Shown piece by piece: positions 26,152 to 39,700 of a DNA stretch of 50,004 bases. A program made the translations under genes and the position numbers. Numbering within the stretch: position 1 is the stretch's first letter; every line of letters starts with the position of its first letter. Source of the stretch: Clostridiaceae bacterium (GTDB lineage Bacteria; Bacillota; Clostridia; Saccharofermentanales; DTU023). The stretch spans positions 1 through 50,004 of the forward strand of contig DUVN01000007.1 in assembly GCA_012841015.1 (NCBI GenBank), given 5' to 3'. The notes beneath the pieces are model-generated. The model was not told the origin of the DNA. It did no database searches and saw nothing but the letters and a program-made list of their open reading frames with translations.

Positions 26152-26850
26152 ATGAACAAGAATAAACTATCGTCTGCAACCAAACATTCATTACCTCACT
26201 TAAGCGCGCAAGAGCAGGTTAAACAGGCAAGACTGAGACGAGACGATCGGAGAACTCGCCGAACCATCGGTGCACTTCAGAATAGTCTTGTAAAACTCCT
26301 TCTGAAAAAGCCACTGCGCGAGATCACCGTTACTGAACTTACAGAATCAGCTGATATAAGTAGAACGACTTTTTATCTTCACTACACTGACATCGATGAT
26401 TTGTTCAGCAGCTTAGAGGACACTATCTTTAAACGGTTTGAAAGAATCATCCACGATACCCTCATCGATTCATCGATGATTCTCCATATAAAAGTCGATA
26501 AAACTGGAAATGTTCAGTTGCCTGCTCTCTACGAGGTCTTCAAATTCATTCACGACAATACAGATCTCTGTATTGTTTTGCTCACGAATCCCGATAGCAC
26601 CTTCCTAAGCAGAATCTGGCTAGAAGGCTATACAACATTAATGAACAAGGCGGCTAGTACGCATGACAGTAAAGTAAATCGTTCAATCGAGTACTATTAC
26701 TATACCGTTTCGAGCGGTGTTCGAGGACTGATCGAACATTGGCTCGAGTCAGGCATGAAAGAATCGGTCGATGAGGTGTACAGGCTCGCAACCGATTTTA
26801 TCCTGCACAATTTAACGTTCCTACAACGAGACTTCAAACACCACTTCTAA
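26152..26850 (+). CDS. TetR-family regulator
   Basis: A 232-residue protein. The basic N-terminal tail is followed by the TetR DNA-binding domain, residues about 38-90: RRTIGALQNSLVKLL, then EITVTELTESADISRTTFYLHYTDIDDLF. The all-helical C-terminal part is of the TetR_C_7-like type. GGGAG lies 11 bases ahead of the ATG. Divergence from the MMPL operon makes that exporter its likely target, but no operator was identified. Confidence 0.92.
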   Translation: MNKNKLSSATKHSLPHLSAQEQVKQARLRRDDRRTRRTIGALQNSLVKLLLKKPLREITVTELTESADISRTTFYLHYTDIDDLFSSLEDTIFKRFERIIHDTLIDSSMILHIKVDKTGNVQLPALYEVFKFIHDNTDLCIVLLTNPDSTFLSRIWLEGYTTLMNKAASTHDSKVNRSIEYYYYTVSSGVRGLIEHWLESGMKESVDEVYRLATDFILHNLTFLQRDFKHHF

Positions 26851-27051
26851 AGCAATTGAATAATTTAATTGACTGAGGCAGTATTTTCCAACTACTCTAA
26901 TGATCGCTTGGTGGTAAGAGCATCCCACAAATGTTCAGATCCATCGTTTGCCAAAGATATATGAACCCTGTACCACGACTCGACTTTTAAACAATTTCGA
27001 AAGCGCAAAATGAACCAGAGAATGCCCGTAGTATAGAAAGGAATAAATACC

Positions 27052-27600
27052 ATGAATTACGATGCGATAAGAAAACAAGTCGCTGATGCTGCTGAAGAAC
27101 TCATCAAGGTAGCATGCCATTCGCGATCTGGCGATATTTTTATTCTCGGTTGTAGTACGAGTGAAGTTCTAGGACACCAGATCGGAAAAGGTTCGAGCCA
27201 AGAAATTGGATCGCTCATAATAGAAACGCTAATACCCGTTATCAAAGCACATGGCCTCCACCTTGCTGTGCAAGGGTGCGAGCATATCAACCGCTCTCTC
27301 GTTGTAGAACGAGATGTCATGCTTCAAAATCGCCTTGAAGAAGTTAATGTTGTCCCTGCTCTCCATGCCGGAGGTGCATGCTCTGTTGCCGCATACGATC
27401 AATTCAATCAACCCGTCATGGTCGAGCACATTACCGGTACGCTTGGCATCGACATCGGCGATACAGAAATCGGCATGCACATCAAGCACGTCCAGCGCCC
27501 CGTAAGGCTTTCCGTCAAGACAATCGGAGAAGCGAGAGTAACGGCTCTTATGTACCGCCCCAAACTCATCGGTGGAGAACGGGCACAGCATCTGAAGTAG
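27052..27600 (+). CDS. YwlG/UPF0340-family protein
   Basis: A 182-residue protein that looks like the YwlG (TIGR01440) family, short proteins common in Bacillota with no established function. Recognisable segments are FILGCSTSEVLGHQIGKGSS near residue 33, LAVQGCEHINRSLVVE near 71, NVVPALHAGGACSVAAY near 99 and the C-terminal VGGERAQ-like IGGERAQHL. Length is normal. AAAGGA lies upstream of the ATG. It appears as a single gene; a hairpin at 27694-27728 (ACAGCCGC/GCGGCTGT) lies beyond it. Confidence 0.88.
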   Translation: MNYDAIRKQVADAAEELIKVACHSRSGDIFILGCSTSEVLGHQIGKGSSQEIGSLIIETLIPVIKAHGLHLAVQGCEHINRSLVVERDVMLQNRLEEVNVVPALHAGGACSVAAYDQFNQPVMVEHITGTLGIDIGDTEIGMHIKHVQRPVRLSVKTIGEARVTALMYRPKLIGGERAQHLK

Positions 27601-27693
27601 CACACTGTGCGAAATGGTCAAAAAGGGCTTTCAGCAAGAACTCGCTTAAAGCCGAAATGATAGACAGCATCAATCGCGATGCCACGTAAGCGA

Positions 27694-27728
27694 ACAGCCG
27701 CTGACGCAGAGCCTGCATCGGCGGCTGT
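27694..27728. terminator. Hairpin between convergent genes
   Basis: ACAGCCGC and GCGGCTGT pair perfectly over 8 bases between the ends of the YwlG gene and the giant adhesin gene. No T run follows on either strand, so it may be a weak or Rho-assisted terminator. Confidence 0.4.
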
Positions 27729-27760
27729 GTTGTGCCACCTAATGATTCGTTTTTAATTTT

Positions 27761-30700
27761 CTAATGTTCTAACTTCCGTCTCCTCATGATGACTAGCAGG
27801 ATCGCCGCTACGATTAAGGCTATACCTATTAAGTAAGTCGAGCTCAAATGTTCGCCGGTAGACGGAGCAGAACCTTTACTATCTTGATCAGGTGATTCGG
27901 TGACTGGGTTGAATGTATTCACGACGATTAGACCTGATTCAGTTTTGTTGTAGTTTTTAGGTACAAAGTCTTTGCCGAACTGATCTACTTCTTTGACAGT
28001 AAATTGATAATCATTGCCTTCAAAGTCCTTCAATTCGATATTATTCCATCTAACCTCAGTTACACCATGAGCCAGCTTCAAAATGTCAACATCAGGTACT
28101 GCTTCATACTCAACGAGGTCTGATTCGCGGTAAAGCTTAAACCAGATCGTTGGTCGAGTCCGGCCAGATCCACCAACCCACTTCTTCGTTCCAGAAACTT
28201 CACCAATAGGTGAAACGTAAATGTTAGTCACTTCAAGACCGGCCACCTCTGACTGATGGTCAGGCACACTCTCTACCAATTCACCAGTTGCATCATCGAG
28301 GCTCAATTCAACGACCGTGAACTCATAAGGTACGCCTTCAAAAGTCTCAAGCTCAATATCGTACCAAGTGACCGTATCACCTTCCAGCTTCAATATCTCT
28401 GCATTTGGCACATCCTCGATCAAGCCGGCAAGTATTCTCTGTAGCTTGAAGTAGACGTCTGCCCGATCAATTTTTGAACCGCCATGCCAAGTCTTTGTGG
28501 CTGTCACTTCGCCACGGTCGATGACGTAAGTATTCGTAACATTCAGATCCTTTGCGACTGCCTCATATTTACCGGGTGAAATTTCGACAAATTCACCCTC
28601 CACTAACGTACCTTCAAGGACTCTGAATTCGTAGGGCAGACCTGAAGTATCTTCAATATCTACTTCCCACGTCACCGTTTCCACTCCGTCTACTAGTTCA
28701 CGCACATCAGTGTCTGGCACAACTTCATAGTCCTCCATCACTGCCGTCTTCCGTTGGAGTTCAAAGTAGATGGTTGGCCTTACAGTCTTTTCTCCACCGA
28801 TCCAAGTCTTCGTCGCCTCAACTGTTCCAGTTTTGGGAACGTAGGTGTTGATAAGATCGAGATCAGATCCTGTGAGCTCGTAATGCTCCGGCACACCCTT
28901 AATAAATTTGTCTGTCTTATCATCGAATATAAGTTCTTCGACGAAGTAACGATAAATGTTTTCTTTGGAGTCGGTCTTATCGAGATTTTCCCAAGTAAAG
29001 CTGACATCGCCATTAAAGGGGCCCTTGATCTCCGTATTGGGCACTGCGTGAGGAATGCCTCCAGCAGCCTCTCTCATCAATCTAAAGTAAACGGAAGGCG
29101 TTTCGACGTTCTCGCCACCTCGCCACGTTTTCGTCGCTGTTACATTGATTGGAGGCGACACGTACGTATTAATAACATCCGAACCGTCATAGTCGACTGT
29201 ATAGTTTCCTGGTACCTTTTCTTCTTTTACGAAATAGCGATACGGAACAGGTTTGTCCTCAGCATCTTTCAGATACTTGCCGTCTTCATCCTTAACATAG
29301 TGTTTCAGATTGTTGAACGTATAAACCCAAGGCTTAGCTTCTCCATGTTCATCAACGGTTCCGTCTAGCGTGGCACGAGTGATTTCTTGAGCGTCGGTAC
29401 GCTCACCTGTAGTCGGGTCGATGTAATCAGAATAAAGAACGAACTCTACCTTCGGCCTGTTGAGATCAGAGCCGTTAACCCACTTTTTGCTAGCAGTAAA
29501 GCTCGTCTTATCAAGCCGGTTGACGATACGTGTCGAAGCAGAGCTCACGGCGTCGATTGAATAGTCTTCCGCAACCGATTCACTTAACTTTTCTTCCGCA
29601 TAATAGTAGTAACGGATGCGATCGCCGTCAGAAAGGCCGTAGGCACTTAACTCATCATGTGCGTCATATTCGCCATAGATAGGAAGATCAAACCAAGAAT
29701 ACATCCAAGTCAAGCTGCCTTCTTGTGTCGTCTCTCGACTCGTGCCCATCATTGTATCATCAGCAAAACCATCGAGAACGACTGGTTCACCGACCGCTTC
29801 TGACCAGAGTTCTGTATCGATCCGCGTATCATTTTCCAGGACGATACCGCGATAGAGCTGCAACTCGACGGCAGGCAGTCCACCTATTTCGGAGACCGTC
29901 TTATCGCCGATATCCCATGTCTTGTGAACCGTAAAGCCGTTGCGGTAACGATTCGTGACTTCCCAGCGGAAAAGCCCTTCTTCGGAGACATCTTCTGAGC
30001 TGAGAAGCTCGTAGTTCTTCGGAATGATCTCTTCAATGACTTTGTATTCGTTTTCGTGGCGCGTGACTGTACCGCTTTCGTCTGTGACATTATAGTACTT
30101 GGGCAGTTTCTTCCACGTATAGAGCCACTCATAGAGCTCACCAGAGTCAGTGACATTCATGTCTACTGAGCCATCGAGAACGACCTCATCAAACTTTTTC
30201 ATGACAGTCGTCCCCGTAGCTTCATCATACGTCGTCTTGTAAAGACTAAACTTGATCTCTTCCGGACGAACGTCCATATCAGCAAAATCTTCCGTAACAA
30301 GGGAGAGGTCAAAGATCTTTCTTGCCTCAAGCATGACTGGATTATAGTCGTTAAAGATCTCTGTGGCGCTGACAAGCGTCTTGTCGTAGCTTTCAGGGAC
30401 ATTCACCTCATCGACCGAATAATGATGCTCATGTTCCTCGACGACCCCATTATTATTCTTGTAATAGTAAACAGGCAAATTCTCCCACGTTACTTGAGAC
30501 TCGCCATCACGGAGCAATTTCGGCTCACCTGTGCCATTGTAGAGCTCGCCATCTTGACGGAGTACGAGTTCGATGTCGGGCTTGATGGTCGGCGAATCTT
30601 CTGACCACGTCTTTGTCGCTGTGAAACTCATCTCCTGCCAAGTATTCGTCACGATCACTTCCGTGCCGATCTCAACACCTGCCGCGTTTTGGATCGGAGC

Positions 30701-33700
30701 GACCGTAGTCTCAGCCCGATAGTTTTCAGGAACTTGTCGGACGAATTCATATAAATCATTAATGTACCCCTCGAAAACTGAGTAGAAATAACAATTGCCT
30801 GAATCATCCGTTGAGGGAAGATTTGTCCATTCCACCGTGCAGGAATCAGCCGTAATCGGCATTAAGGCTGCACTTGTTACAACCTCGTAATTGTCCATGC
30901 TGGCCGTCTTTCTCACGAGTTGAAAGACGATCGTCGGCTTGACAGCAGGCGAATTATCGGACCAGACCTTGCTCGCCTTCTGTGTAAGGAGTTGGCGATT
31001 GATAAGTTCAATCTCAATTTCCGCACCGCCTGTTAGCTCAACATACTCAGGATGATGGCTCGCGAGCTGGTAGCCCATCACAGGTGTTTCTTGAACCTTA
31101 TAGCGGTAAAGCTTGCCGTTAAGATCATGTGTCTTTAAGCCTGTCCACGTATGGGCCCAACCAGTATTTTCGGAGATATTAACGGGAGCTCCCTGAACGG
31201 TATAATCACCGTATTCACTTGTATCGGCGTTGTATTCAGCTCTCGTCAACGTAAGTTGGACTGATGCCGGTCGAATTTCAGGGTAACGCCCTTGCCAAGT
31301 CTTCGTGACGAAAAGATCACCGAGGGCGTGATTTTTCAAGACGGTTTCATCCGCGACCGTCTGATCAAGTCCGGGATAATCAGATCCTTTGACCGTTCCG
31401 TTTCCTATCGCAATCTCAAAATCGACAGGGACACCCTTTTCTTGGATCGTGTAAGTATACGCATGACCTTGACTATCTTCTTTCAGCAAATCTTTGAACG
31501 TGTGTGACCAAGCACCGTCTTCAGTCAACAAGACAACATCGATAAGATGCTTTGGATCAGTTTGGCTTTCCCCATAAAGTTCAACGGCGAGGCCTTCATC
31601 GGTAGCGTACTCGGGTGGTGAACCAAGCCAGACTTTCTTGACGGGAATATCGAGGAGTTCACCTTCTTGCACATTATAAATACTATAGTAGAAGTAGCGG
31701 TTTTCAGCTGTCACCGCGATTTCATAGATAGTCTCATCCAAAATATAGCCGGGCAACGTCGCCGTCTCTTTTAAGACATAGTTACCGAGCGCCAAACCGT
31801 CAAATCTTCTATACCCATATTGATCTGTTGTACGCACGATAGGATTTGGATCGCTGAGATAAGTGTCTTTCGTCCCTTTATACAGCGTGAATTCGACACC
31901 CTGAAGTCTATGCCCCGTGTAGCGATCATATTTTGATATTAGAATTTGGCCGAGCTTCTTCTGGTTTTCCATGAAGACGGTCGCTGTACCGGTGGGATTA
32001 TTTCTGAGTACGGATGGCAAATCAATCTTGAGCATCTTGGTTGGAAGCAGCCAGCTATTATCTGGTGTCTGAGTCTCCTCAAGGTAATAGACTCCCGTCT
32101 CATCCCAGCTGAAGCTAGGAATATCACTCACAGGGATTGAACCATCTGCTCCGGAAACAAGCCCCGTAGCGAGCACTTCTTTTTCTACAACACCGTTTGC
32201 TTCGATCTCCTTATAGAACGTAAACTCAGCACCGCCCAACACTTGATAAACATCGTAGCCAACTTGTTTGGCAACCCACTTGTAGCTTGGGTTTTGTTCA
32301 ATGAGAAGATCTCTTTCTGCCTCCGATACATTCTTAGCCACCAAGTGCCGTTTGACGAGGTTGAGATTGATCTTTCGATTGACAGCAGTGAAACTAAAGT
32401 TATGCGTCAGGCCGCCATCGCGGTGCGTATAGTTGCTGTTTGTCAGCATGCTCGTCGTCGCAAAATCTTCGACGACGAAGCGGTAAACATCACTCGTCTT
32501 GATATAGCCCAATGGAGCCGAAATCTCACGAATTTCGTAGCTGCCGGCCGAAAGCTGATCCCACGTGACGAGACCTTCAGTGTTTGAAGATTTTCTTTCG
32601 ACCTCTTCGAATGTCGAAGTCTCTTTATTAAGCTTTGCCAGACTGAACGTAGCGCCCGCTAAGAGGGCATCATTGTCGTCTTTTTTCGTGATTACAACTT
32701 TGCCGTCGACCGTCTTGCGCTCGTTGGGGAAGTAGATGTTTTGCGCTTTAAACTTAACACCGGCAGCATCGACAAGTTCACCCGCTGCATTAATTTTGAA
32801 CGTGTAGGTATTAGGATTGTGATTGTATAACGTCTGGTTTTGTGCTGGCCCTGAGATTTCTTTAATTTCGTAAAGGTCACCGACTGTAAGGCCAGAAAGT
32901 TTGACGCCGTTACGCACATTATTGCTTGTAAATGTTACCTGTCTAGCCGCTTCTTGAGGATTTGTCTTGTTCCGGATCTCAAACTTCCACGTCTCACTAA
33001 CGATCGTGCCGTCAGACTTTACGTACTGTGACAAATCTTTTTCTGCGTTTAAAGTCTGGCGAATTCCGAGCTTGAACAGGGAAACTTCTGCCTTGTCATT
33101 GCGGAGCGCCGTATCACCAGTAAACTCAACCAACTTGTTCGGCGCGTCGATCTTGACAGTAATCGGTACAACCGGAGTCAAGAGTCTCGGCGCGTTCGTC
33201 TCCGTTAACGTGTAGGCTCCGTAGGGAATTTCTGTAAACGTCGCTACGCCATCACTCCCCGTCGTCGCCATATATTTCTTGCCGCTCGCCTGATCGGTCA
33301 ATGCAAACGCGATACCAGGCATCAGTTCGCCTGCTCCATCGAGCTTTTTTATGACGACAGTTCCTTGGACGATCGGGTCATTATAGAATGGCCCAACAGT
33401 GTAGATGAGATTCGGTTGCTGTTCCCAGTCAGACCTCAATACCTTGATCTGCGGGTTATTTTCCGGCACATAGTGACACGGTGGGAAGCCTGTCTCAACG
33501 ACAAAGTACGTGCCGATCCTAATGTCAACAAATTCAGCAAAGCCTTCGCTATTGGTAACAGCCGTCGTGAGCGGGATTCCGCCTTCGTTATAGAGAGTAA
33601 ATTCTGCACCAGTCAACGGTGCATCGTAAGCGACAACGTTCTGATTCAAAGGATCAAATGTACGTGAACGCTTCCCAACACGTAATGTTCCATGCGGTGT

Positions 33701-36700
33701 AGGCACTTCATTCCAGACAGATTGAACTTCGAGAAACCTCCCGCTGAGCGAATCATCGGTGCGAATAAAGCTGTTATAGCCTCGCTTACCCGATGTCTCG
33801 GCATTATATTGCGGAGCCTTTGCGTCAACGATGACGATAAGCGTGTCGTCCTTCTTAATCAGTCCAGTCGAACCATCCTTCGGGATCACCCGCATCGCCG
33901 TCACACCATCTGGCGCTGAACCATTGGCACCGGCATCTCCCCACGTTAACCCACTGAGGTAGGCGCCAGCCTCTACATGGTCAGGAATATTGACGTCACC
34001 CGTCGTGAATTGAATTTTGAACTGATCGGCCGTCGTTCCCTCAAGCCTTGCCGCAAGAACCTTATTACTGAACGCTGAGCCACGACTGGCGCGCAAGCCT
34101 TCCATGTTCATCTGAGTCACTTTATCGAGGTAATAGGGAAAGACATCGTAAAGCTCATTATGATCGCGATCATGGATCGTATCGTTCTTGACGAAAAGCC
34201 TATACTGGAAATAACCAGAATCCTCGGTATAGATACCTTCTGACCAAGTACCTGCACCGACGAGATGGCCTGTCGCCGTATCTAAGTTTGCATTACGCAC
34301 GTACTTCACAGCATTCATCGCTTGGGCCTTCGCCATAAAGAGCGAGACATAGTCGTGCATGTAAGGATTTGCAGGATTGTCCCCTAAGTTGTCTGTCGTC
34401 ACAGGTTGGCCGTAATCCCAGTTATGCCCCGTTCCCGTATCAAAAGACAAGTAGATGTCGTTCTTATGGAAACCGGCGTTCATCGCCAGATCAAGTTTTG
34501 CGTCAATAAAGGCGACCGTCGTGACGTCGGCTGATATTGAGTCTGCTGTGAATATAATGGCGACGCGACCAGTCGAGCCGTAGTCGGAGACCATTTCAAA
34601 CTTCGCACCTGGCTGGAGGGCAAACTCCTTCTTCAGCAAGATATTCTCCGGTTTGACGACAATGTCAGTGGGTAGAAGATCGACCATACGGAAATTATAA
34701 ATCGGCAGATCAGCGTCGGTCATTGTAAAGGGGCGGTTATTCAGGCTTCTTTTAATACCGATTGTGTACCTTCCCTCGTCGCCGGGATAGTGCGGGAGCT
34801 GTGCGTCCATATCTGATCCAACTTCAGATGAACGGAACGTCTGGATTTTGTCAGGAATTACTTTTAGCTCAAAAGGCAAGATCTGAGCGTGGCGCGTCAC
34901 CGTCTCAGACGTATAAGTACCAGAGACGCCGTCCCCAGTAAAAGAGGCCGTAACCTTGGCCGAGTTTGGCAAGTAGTTTTTAGAATGATCCGTTGCATTG
35001 TAGCCGGCATAATAAGCCTTCGTTTCATCTGAGGGATTTGTAAAAACTGTCACGACGTTAATGCTGTAACTAGTCATCACTTCGCGATCACCCAAATCAA
35101 CGGTGATTTTATTGATGCGCTCCATACCGTGACTGTATGCCGGGAATTCGTAGACACCGCTACTCGTCATACCGCTGTATGCTTCAATTTCAGTCCCATC
35201 AGCTCGGAATGCTTTAACCGTTGCCAGATGACCTGAACTTGGCAGCTGCACTTTCGTGTAAACAAGACGATCGTCTAGCGCGAAATCTTCAAAAACAATG
35301 TTCTTAAAGACCTTTGATAAAGCGAGATCATTCGTACCGACAACGAAGCTTAAGGGCCACGTAAAGCTAGCCGTTTCCTTCGTCGGCTCGTAGTCCAACA
35401 CATTAAGTGGGTAGACCGATTTTGTAAAGCTCGTCACTTCAACTTTCGGCTCCGTCGGCTGTGGCGCACTGCCTGCAATAAGTGAAATAGGCACATCGTC
35501 CGTCTTCACAATTACGGGTTCCGCAGCAGGCTTATTGGCAGGAGTGAGTTGCGCCTCGATCACATTCGTCACCGTCTGGTCTTTAATCCCGCCCGGGAAT
35601 CGAAGATTAAGTGTCGGATACGAATAGGCATAATCCTTGTCGTAGTTCGGCACAGTCACAATACCGTATGCCGTCACTTCCTCAGTCGGCATATTCGTAA
35701 CAGGATCGTAGTACGACCAGCCAGGGCTCGTCTCAAGGTTGATCAGCGCTGTCTTCGTGACGATCGATCCATTTTCTACTGCTTCATAGCTCGGGAGCGT
35801 GTCAATGTAAGTAATTGTTTCGATGTTGCGATCGAAATTCGAATTGTAAGTCGTCTGCATAATACGGAAGCTGTACGTCACATCGACTGGCACATCGACG
35901 TGGCTTACGTTTTGGCCATCGATCTCCGTCGTCGTAAAGCTACCGGCTACACGCGGACCGCCGATGTACTGGTTCGTCCCAACGGCTCCTTTTTCGATGT
36001 AAGGTTCGCTGTAGTACGCTTCGATCGTCGGATTCATAGGGTTCCCAAACTGATCGACAGCGGCTGCGAGCAGCTCATTATTTGCGTCTCTAAGCTGTGT
36101 GTAAAGAGTTTCAACTTGGTTTTGCGGTGTATAATCTCTCTTAAACGCCCACGTTACAGGTATTTCATAAGATTGTCCGCCGATTAGTCTCGGGAAATTG
36201 AATGAGATATACGGCTTACCATCTGTCGGCTTAGTGATTGTGTAGTCATTGTTACCTAAGAGAGGCGCCGTGACTTTCGAACTATCGATATACTCCGGGT
36301 TATAGTAAACCCTCAATTCAACATTCTCATATTCATCGGCTTCAGCTGAAAGGGCAATCTTTAAACTCGTGTTCAGGATATTACCTACGTAAGCGCGATT
36401 CGTACCGACGTTCGAATGTTCGATAATGATATTATCGGTATGAAAAAACGTCAGCGCGTCATAGAGGAAATTGACGTTATAGACAGACTGATCAGGAATA
36501 AAATTAACATCAATCGAAGCGGGATTGGCAAAATGTAGTGGCGTATCAGGAGCATAATACGTCTCGCTCGTCTTCGTGCCCTTGTAGTATTCGACCTTAC
36601 TCGGTAGAATTTCATTGCCGCTAGCTCGATCTTTATACGTAAAGATGAGTTTCTTCGGGTTGATCAGATGCCCCCAGCCTCTTGTGTTCGAATAACTCTT

Positions 36701-39700
36701 CAATGTTGTAGGCTCACTTATGTGAATAATTGCTTCTGTATTAATCGGCGAGCCTACGTTCAATTGGTTAAAATAGAACGTGTAGTCGTTTAGCGATGTA
36801 AGGCTATCAGGCGCGTAGACGTCCTCGATCGCATTGTAGCCGAACGTCGAATAATTGAGACTTCTCAAGTTAGTCAGCGGTCTCAGATCCAATTCTTGCA
36901 GCCTATTGCTCTGAAAGGCATAGCTTTGAATAGTTGTCAAAGGTGCATCCTGCGGGAACGTAATGTCCTCAATAAGGTTGTTGGCAAAAGCGTAGCTACC
37001 GATGGAGGCAAGTTTTGTCTGCTGGCTTAAGTCAACTTCTGTCAGCCTGTTATTGCGGAAGACATACGAATAGATATGCACCAGATTGCTTTCCGTAGGG
37101 AATTTGACACTCGTGATGCCGTACGCACTTGACGAATACGTCTCAAAAGCATCGGAGCCGATCGTCGTCAAGTTTTTGAGACGTGATAGGTCGAGTTCAC
37201 CGGTCAGTCTGTGAAATGAAAATGCATCGGAACCGATCGTCGTCAGATTTTCCAAGTTGCCGAACTCTAACGAGACGAGGTTCGTACTTTCAAAGGCTCT
37301 ATAACCGATCGTCTGCAAGGCAGAGAGACCTGACAAATCAAGATAAAGCGGATCGCCTCCCTGACTGTAGAAGGCATAGCTGTTAATTAGCGTCAATTTC
37401 GGCAAATAACCGAAATTTAAATTAGAAATACGGTTACTCTGAAAAGCAGAAGTATCAATCGTCTGCAAGGAGACAGCACCATCAAGATTTAAGTTGGTAA
37501 TCGTATTGGAAGAGAACGCGTAGGTACCGATCTTTTGCAACTTTTGCATCACACCTAAATCAACATTAGTCAATCTATTGTTGCTGAAGGCATAGCTGCC
37601 AATTTCTACGAGACTATCTAGGCCTGTGAAGTTAATGTCAGTCAAACCATTATTATAGAAGGCACTTGCCCCGATCGTACGCAGAAACGTCATGCCCGTG
37701 AGATCAATCGAATCAATGTTCTTATTCGCAAAAGAATGGTCTGCGATACTGACCACGTTATTCCCTTGTGGATCTTTAGCAGGAAAGACGACCGGTCTTG
37801 CGCCAGAACCAAAGCGCTTTGATCCCTGCTCTGAAAAGCCCGTAATCGTCGCTTCGTTGCTCGTAACAGTGTAGGTAAAATCGTCTGCAACCCATGCGTC
37901 ACTTGGTTGCTCTTCCGTATCGGGATTAACAAGAAAGTTCGCTTTCGAAGCTAGGGCGTTCTCATCTTTAGGCAAATCCCAGACGACGACATTGTTGTAG
38001 TAATCATCGTGTCCCGGATTGTTTGAGAACGTATACGGCTCAAGATCCGTAAGTTTCGGTAGATTCTCTAACGTTACTTCAGCCAGTTGATTGCTCTGGA
38101 AGGCGTAATTTCCGATTGAAGCCAATTCAGGATTGTTGCTGATCGTAAGCGATGTCAGTCGGTTCACGGCAAACGCGCTGCCGTCGATACTCGCTAAAAC
38201 TGGCAGATTGTCGATCGTCAGATTTGTCAGCCAGTTATTATAAAACGCCTGAGCTCTGATCGCCTCGAGTTTAGGCAGGGGACCCGTGGCCGTACCCAGC
38301 GTAAGGTCGGCGATCCTATTGGAGGAAAAGGCGCTCGCTCCGATCGTTTTGAGCAAAGGCAAATTGTATAGATTTACCGTCTCAATCTGATTGCTCTGGA
38401 AAGCGTTATCACCGATCGTTTCTAATTTCGCTAAATTGCTCAAATCGACTGACGTCAATCGGTTCGTACGGAATGCAGAGCTTCCGATCGATTTTACATT
38501 TGGTATTAAAGCAAAATTGATTTCTGAAATTCTATTGTTATAAAAAGCGTAGGATCCAATCGTTTCGACAGTTTCAGGGAGCATGAAACCAGTCAGGCCG
38601 GCTTGTTCAAAAGCATTCGATCCAATCGTCGTCAACAGCAAACTGCCGGTCAGATCTAAATCCATGTTTAAATTGCGATTGTAGAAAAGCCGGCTTCCTA
38701 CTGATGAGAGCTTCGGCATATCAGGCCACGTGACTGTCGTCGCCAGATTGGACGTACCGTACATATTGCTGAACGCATCACTTCCAATCGACGTAAGATG
38801 ATCAGCAATCGGCGTAAAATCGATCGACGTCAGCTTATTTGTATTTCTGTAAAACGCCTGATAGGCGATCGAAAAATCATGATCGACTTCGGGAAAATAC
38901 AGTTCTTCAACGCCTGCATAAGCAAACGTATACGCTTCAATGTCAGATAGATTCGGCATACCCCGTAAATCGGCTATCAGAACCGTTGCACCATAGAAGG
39001 CACTATTCCCAAGCCGCGTCAGGGCAGGCAGATCCCCAAGCGTTATTTGTGGTCCTTGGTAACTCGTGCTGTAGCTTGAGAAAGCATGAACGCCAATCGT
39101 GGTCAAATTGGGAAAACCGTCAAGGTTAAAAGAAGCTGTTGTCGCTCGGAAAGCATAGTCGCCGATTGTTTTCAGTTTCGTCAAGTCACTAAAACCGACG
39201 ACTGTACTGATCGCACTCGCCCGCGGTCGGCTATAAGAATAAAACGCATAGCGACCGATGTGTTGCAGTTCTTTCATCTGCGAGAAATCGACCGTTTCAA
39301 GGGGAACGTTGGAGATATTGCTATAAAAAGCGTTGTCGGCAATCGATGTAACCGGGTTATCTGGATTGTTGTAGCTACGGTCTGGCAAAACGAGATTCCT
39401 GCCACCGGCAGGTAAGGCACGAAGTTTTGCGACGCCCTGCGTGCTTAGGCTTAGCAATGTTTTGCCATCTGCAGAAAAGTTAAAATCACCGAGTACCCAG
39501 CCTCCACCGATCTCGTGATTCAGCCAGTCGTAGGCGCCAACTTGAACTTGAATTGTTTTATTAATCTGATGACCATAATCATCCGTCAAGCTGACAGTAA
39601 TGTTATAGAAACCATTTGTGCCCACATCAAGTTCAGAAAGGTCAACGGTCACCTTGTCGGAAATATCCTTACCCGTATAATCGGTCGCTGTGATGGCATC

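Noticed and set aside
35549-36187. A 212-codon plus-strand frame opposite the giant adhesin
   Set aside because: Antisense shadow of repetitive, codon-biased coding DNA; Arg/His-rich product with no family features.
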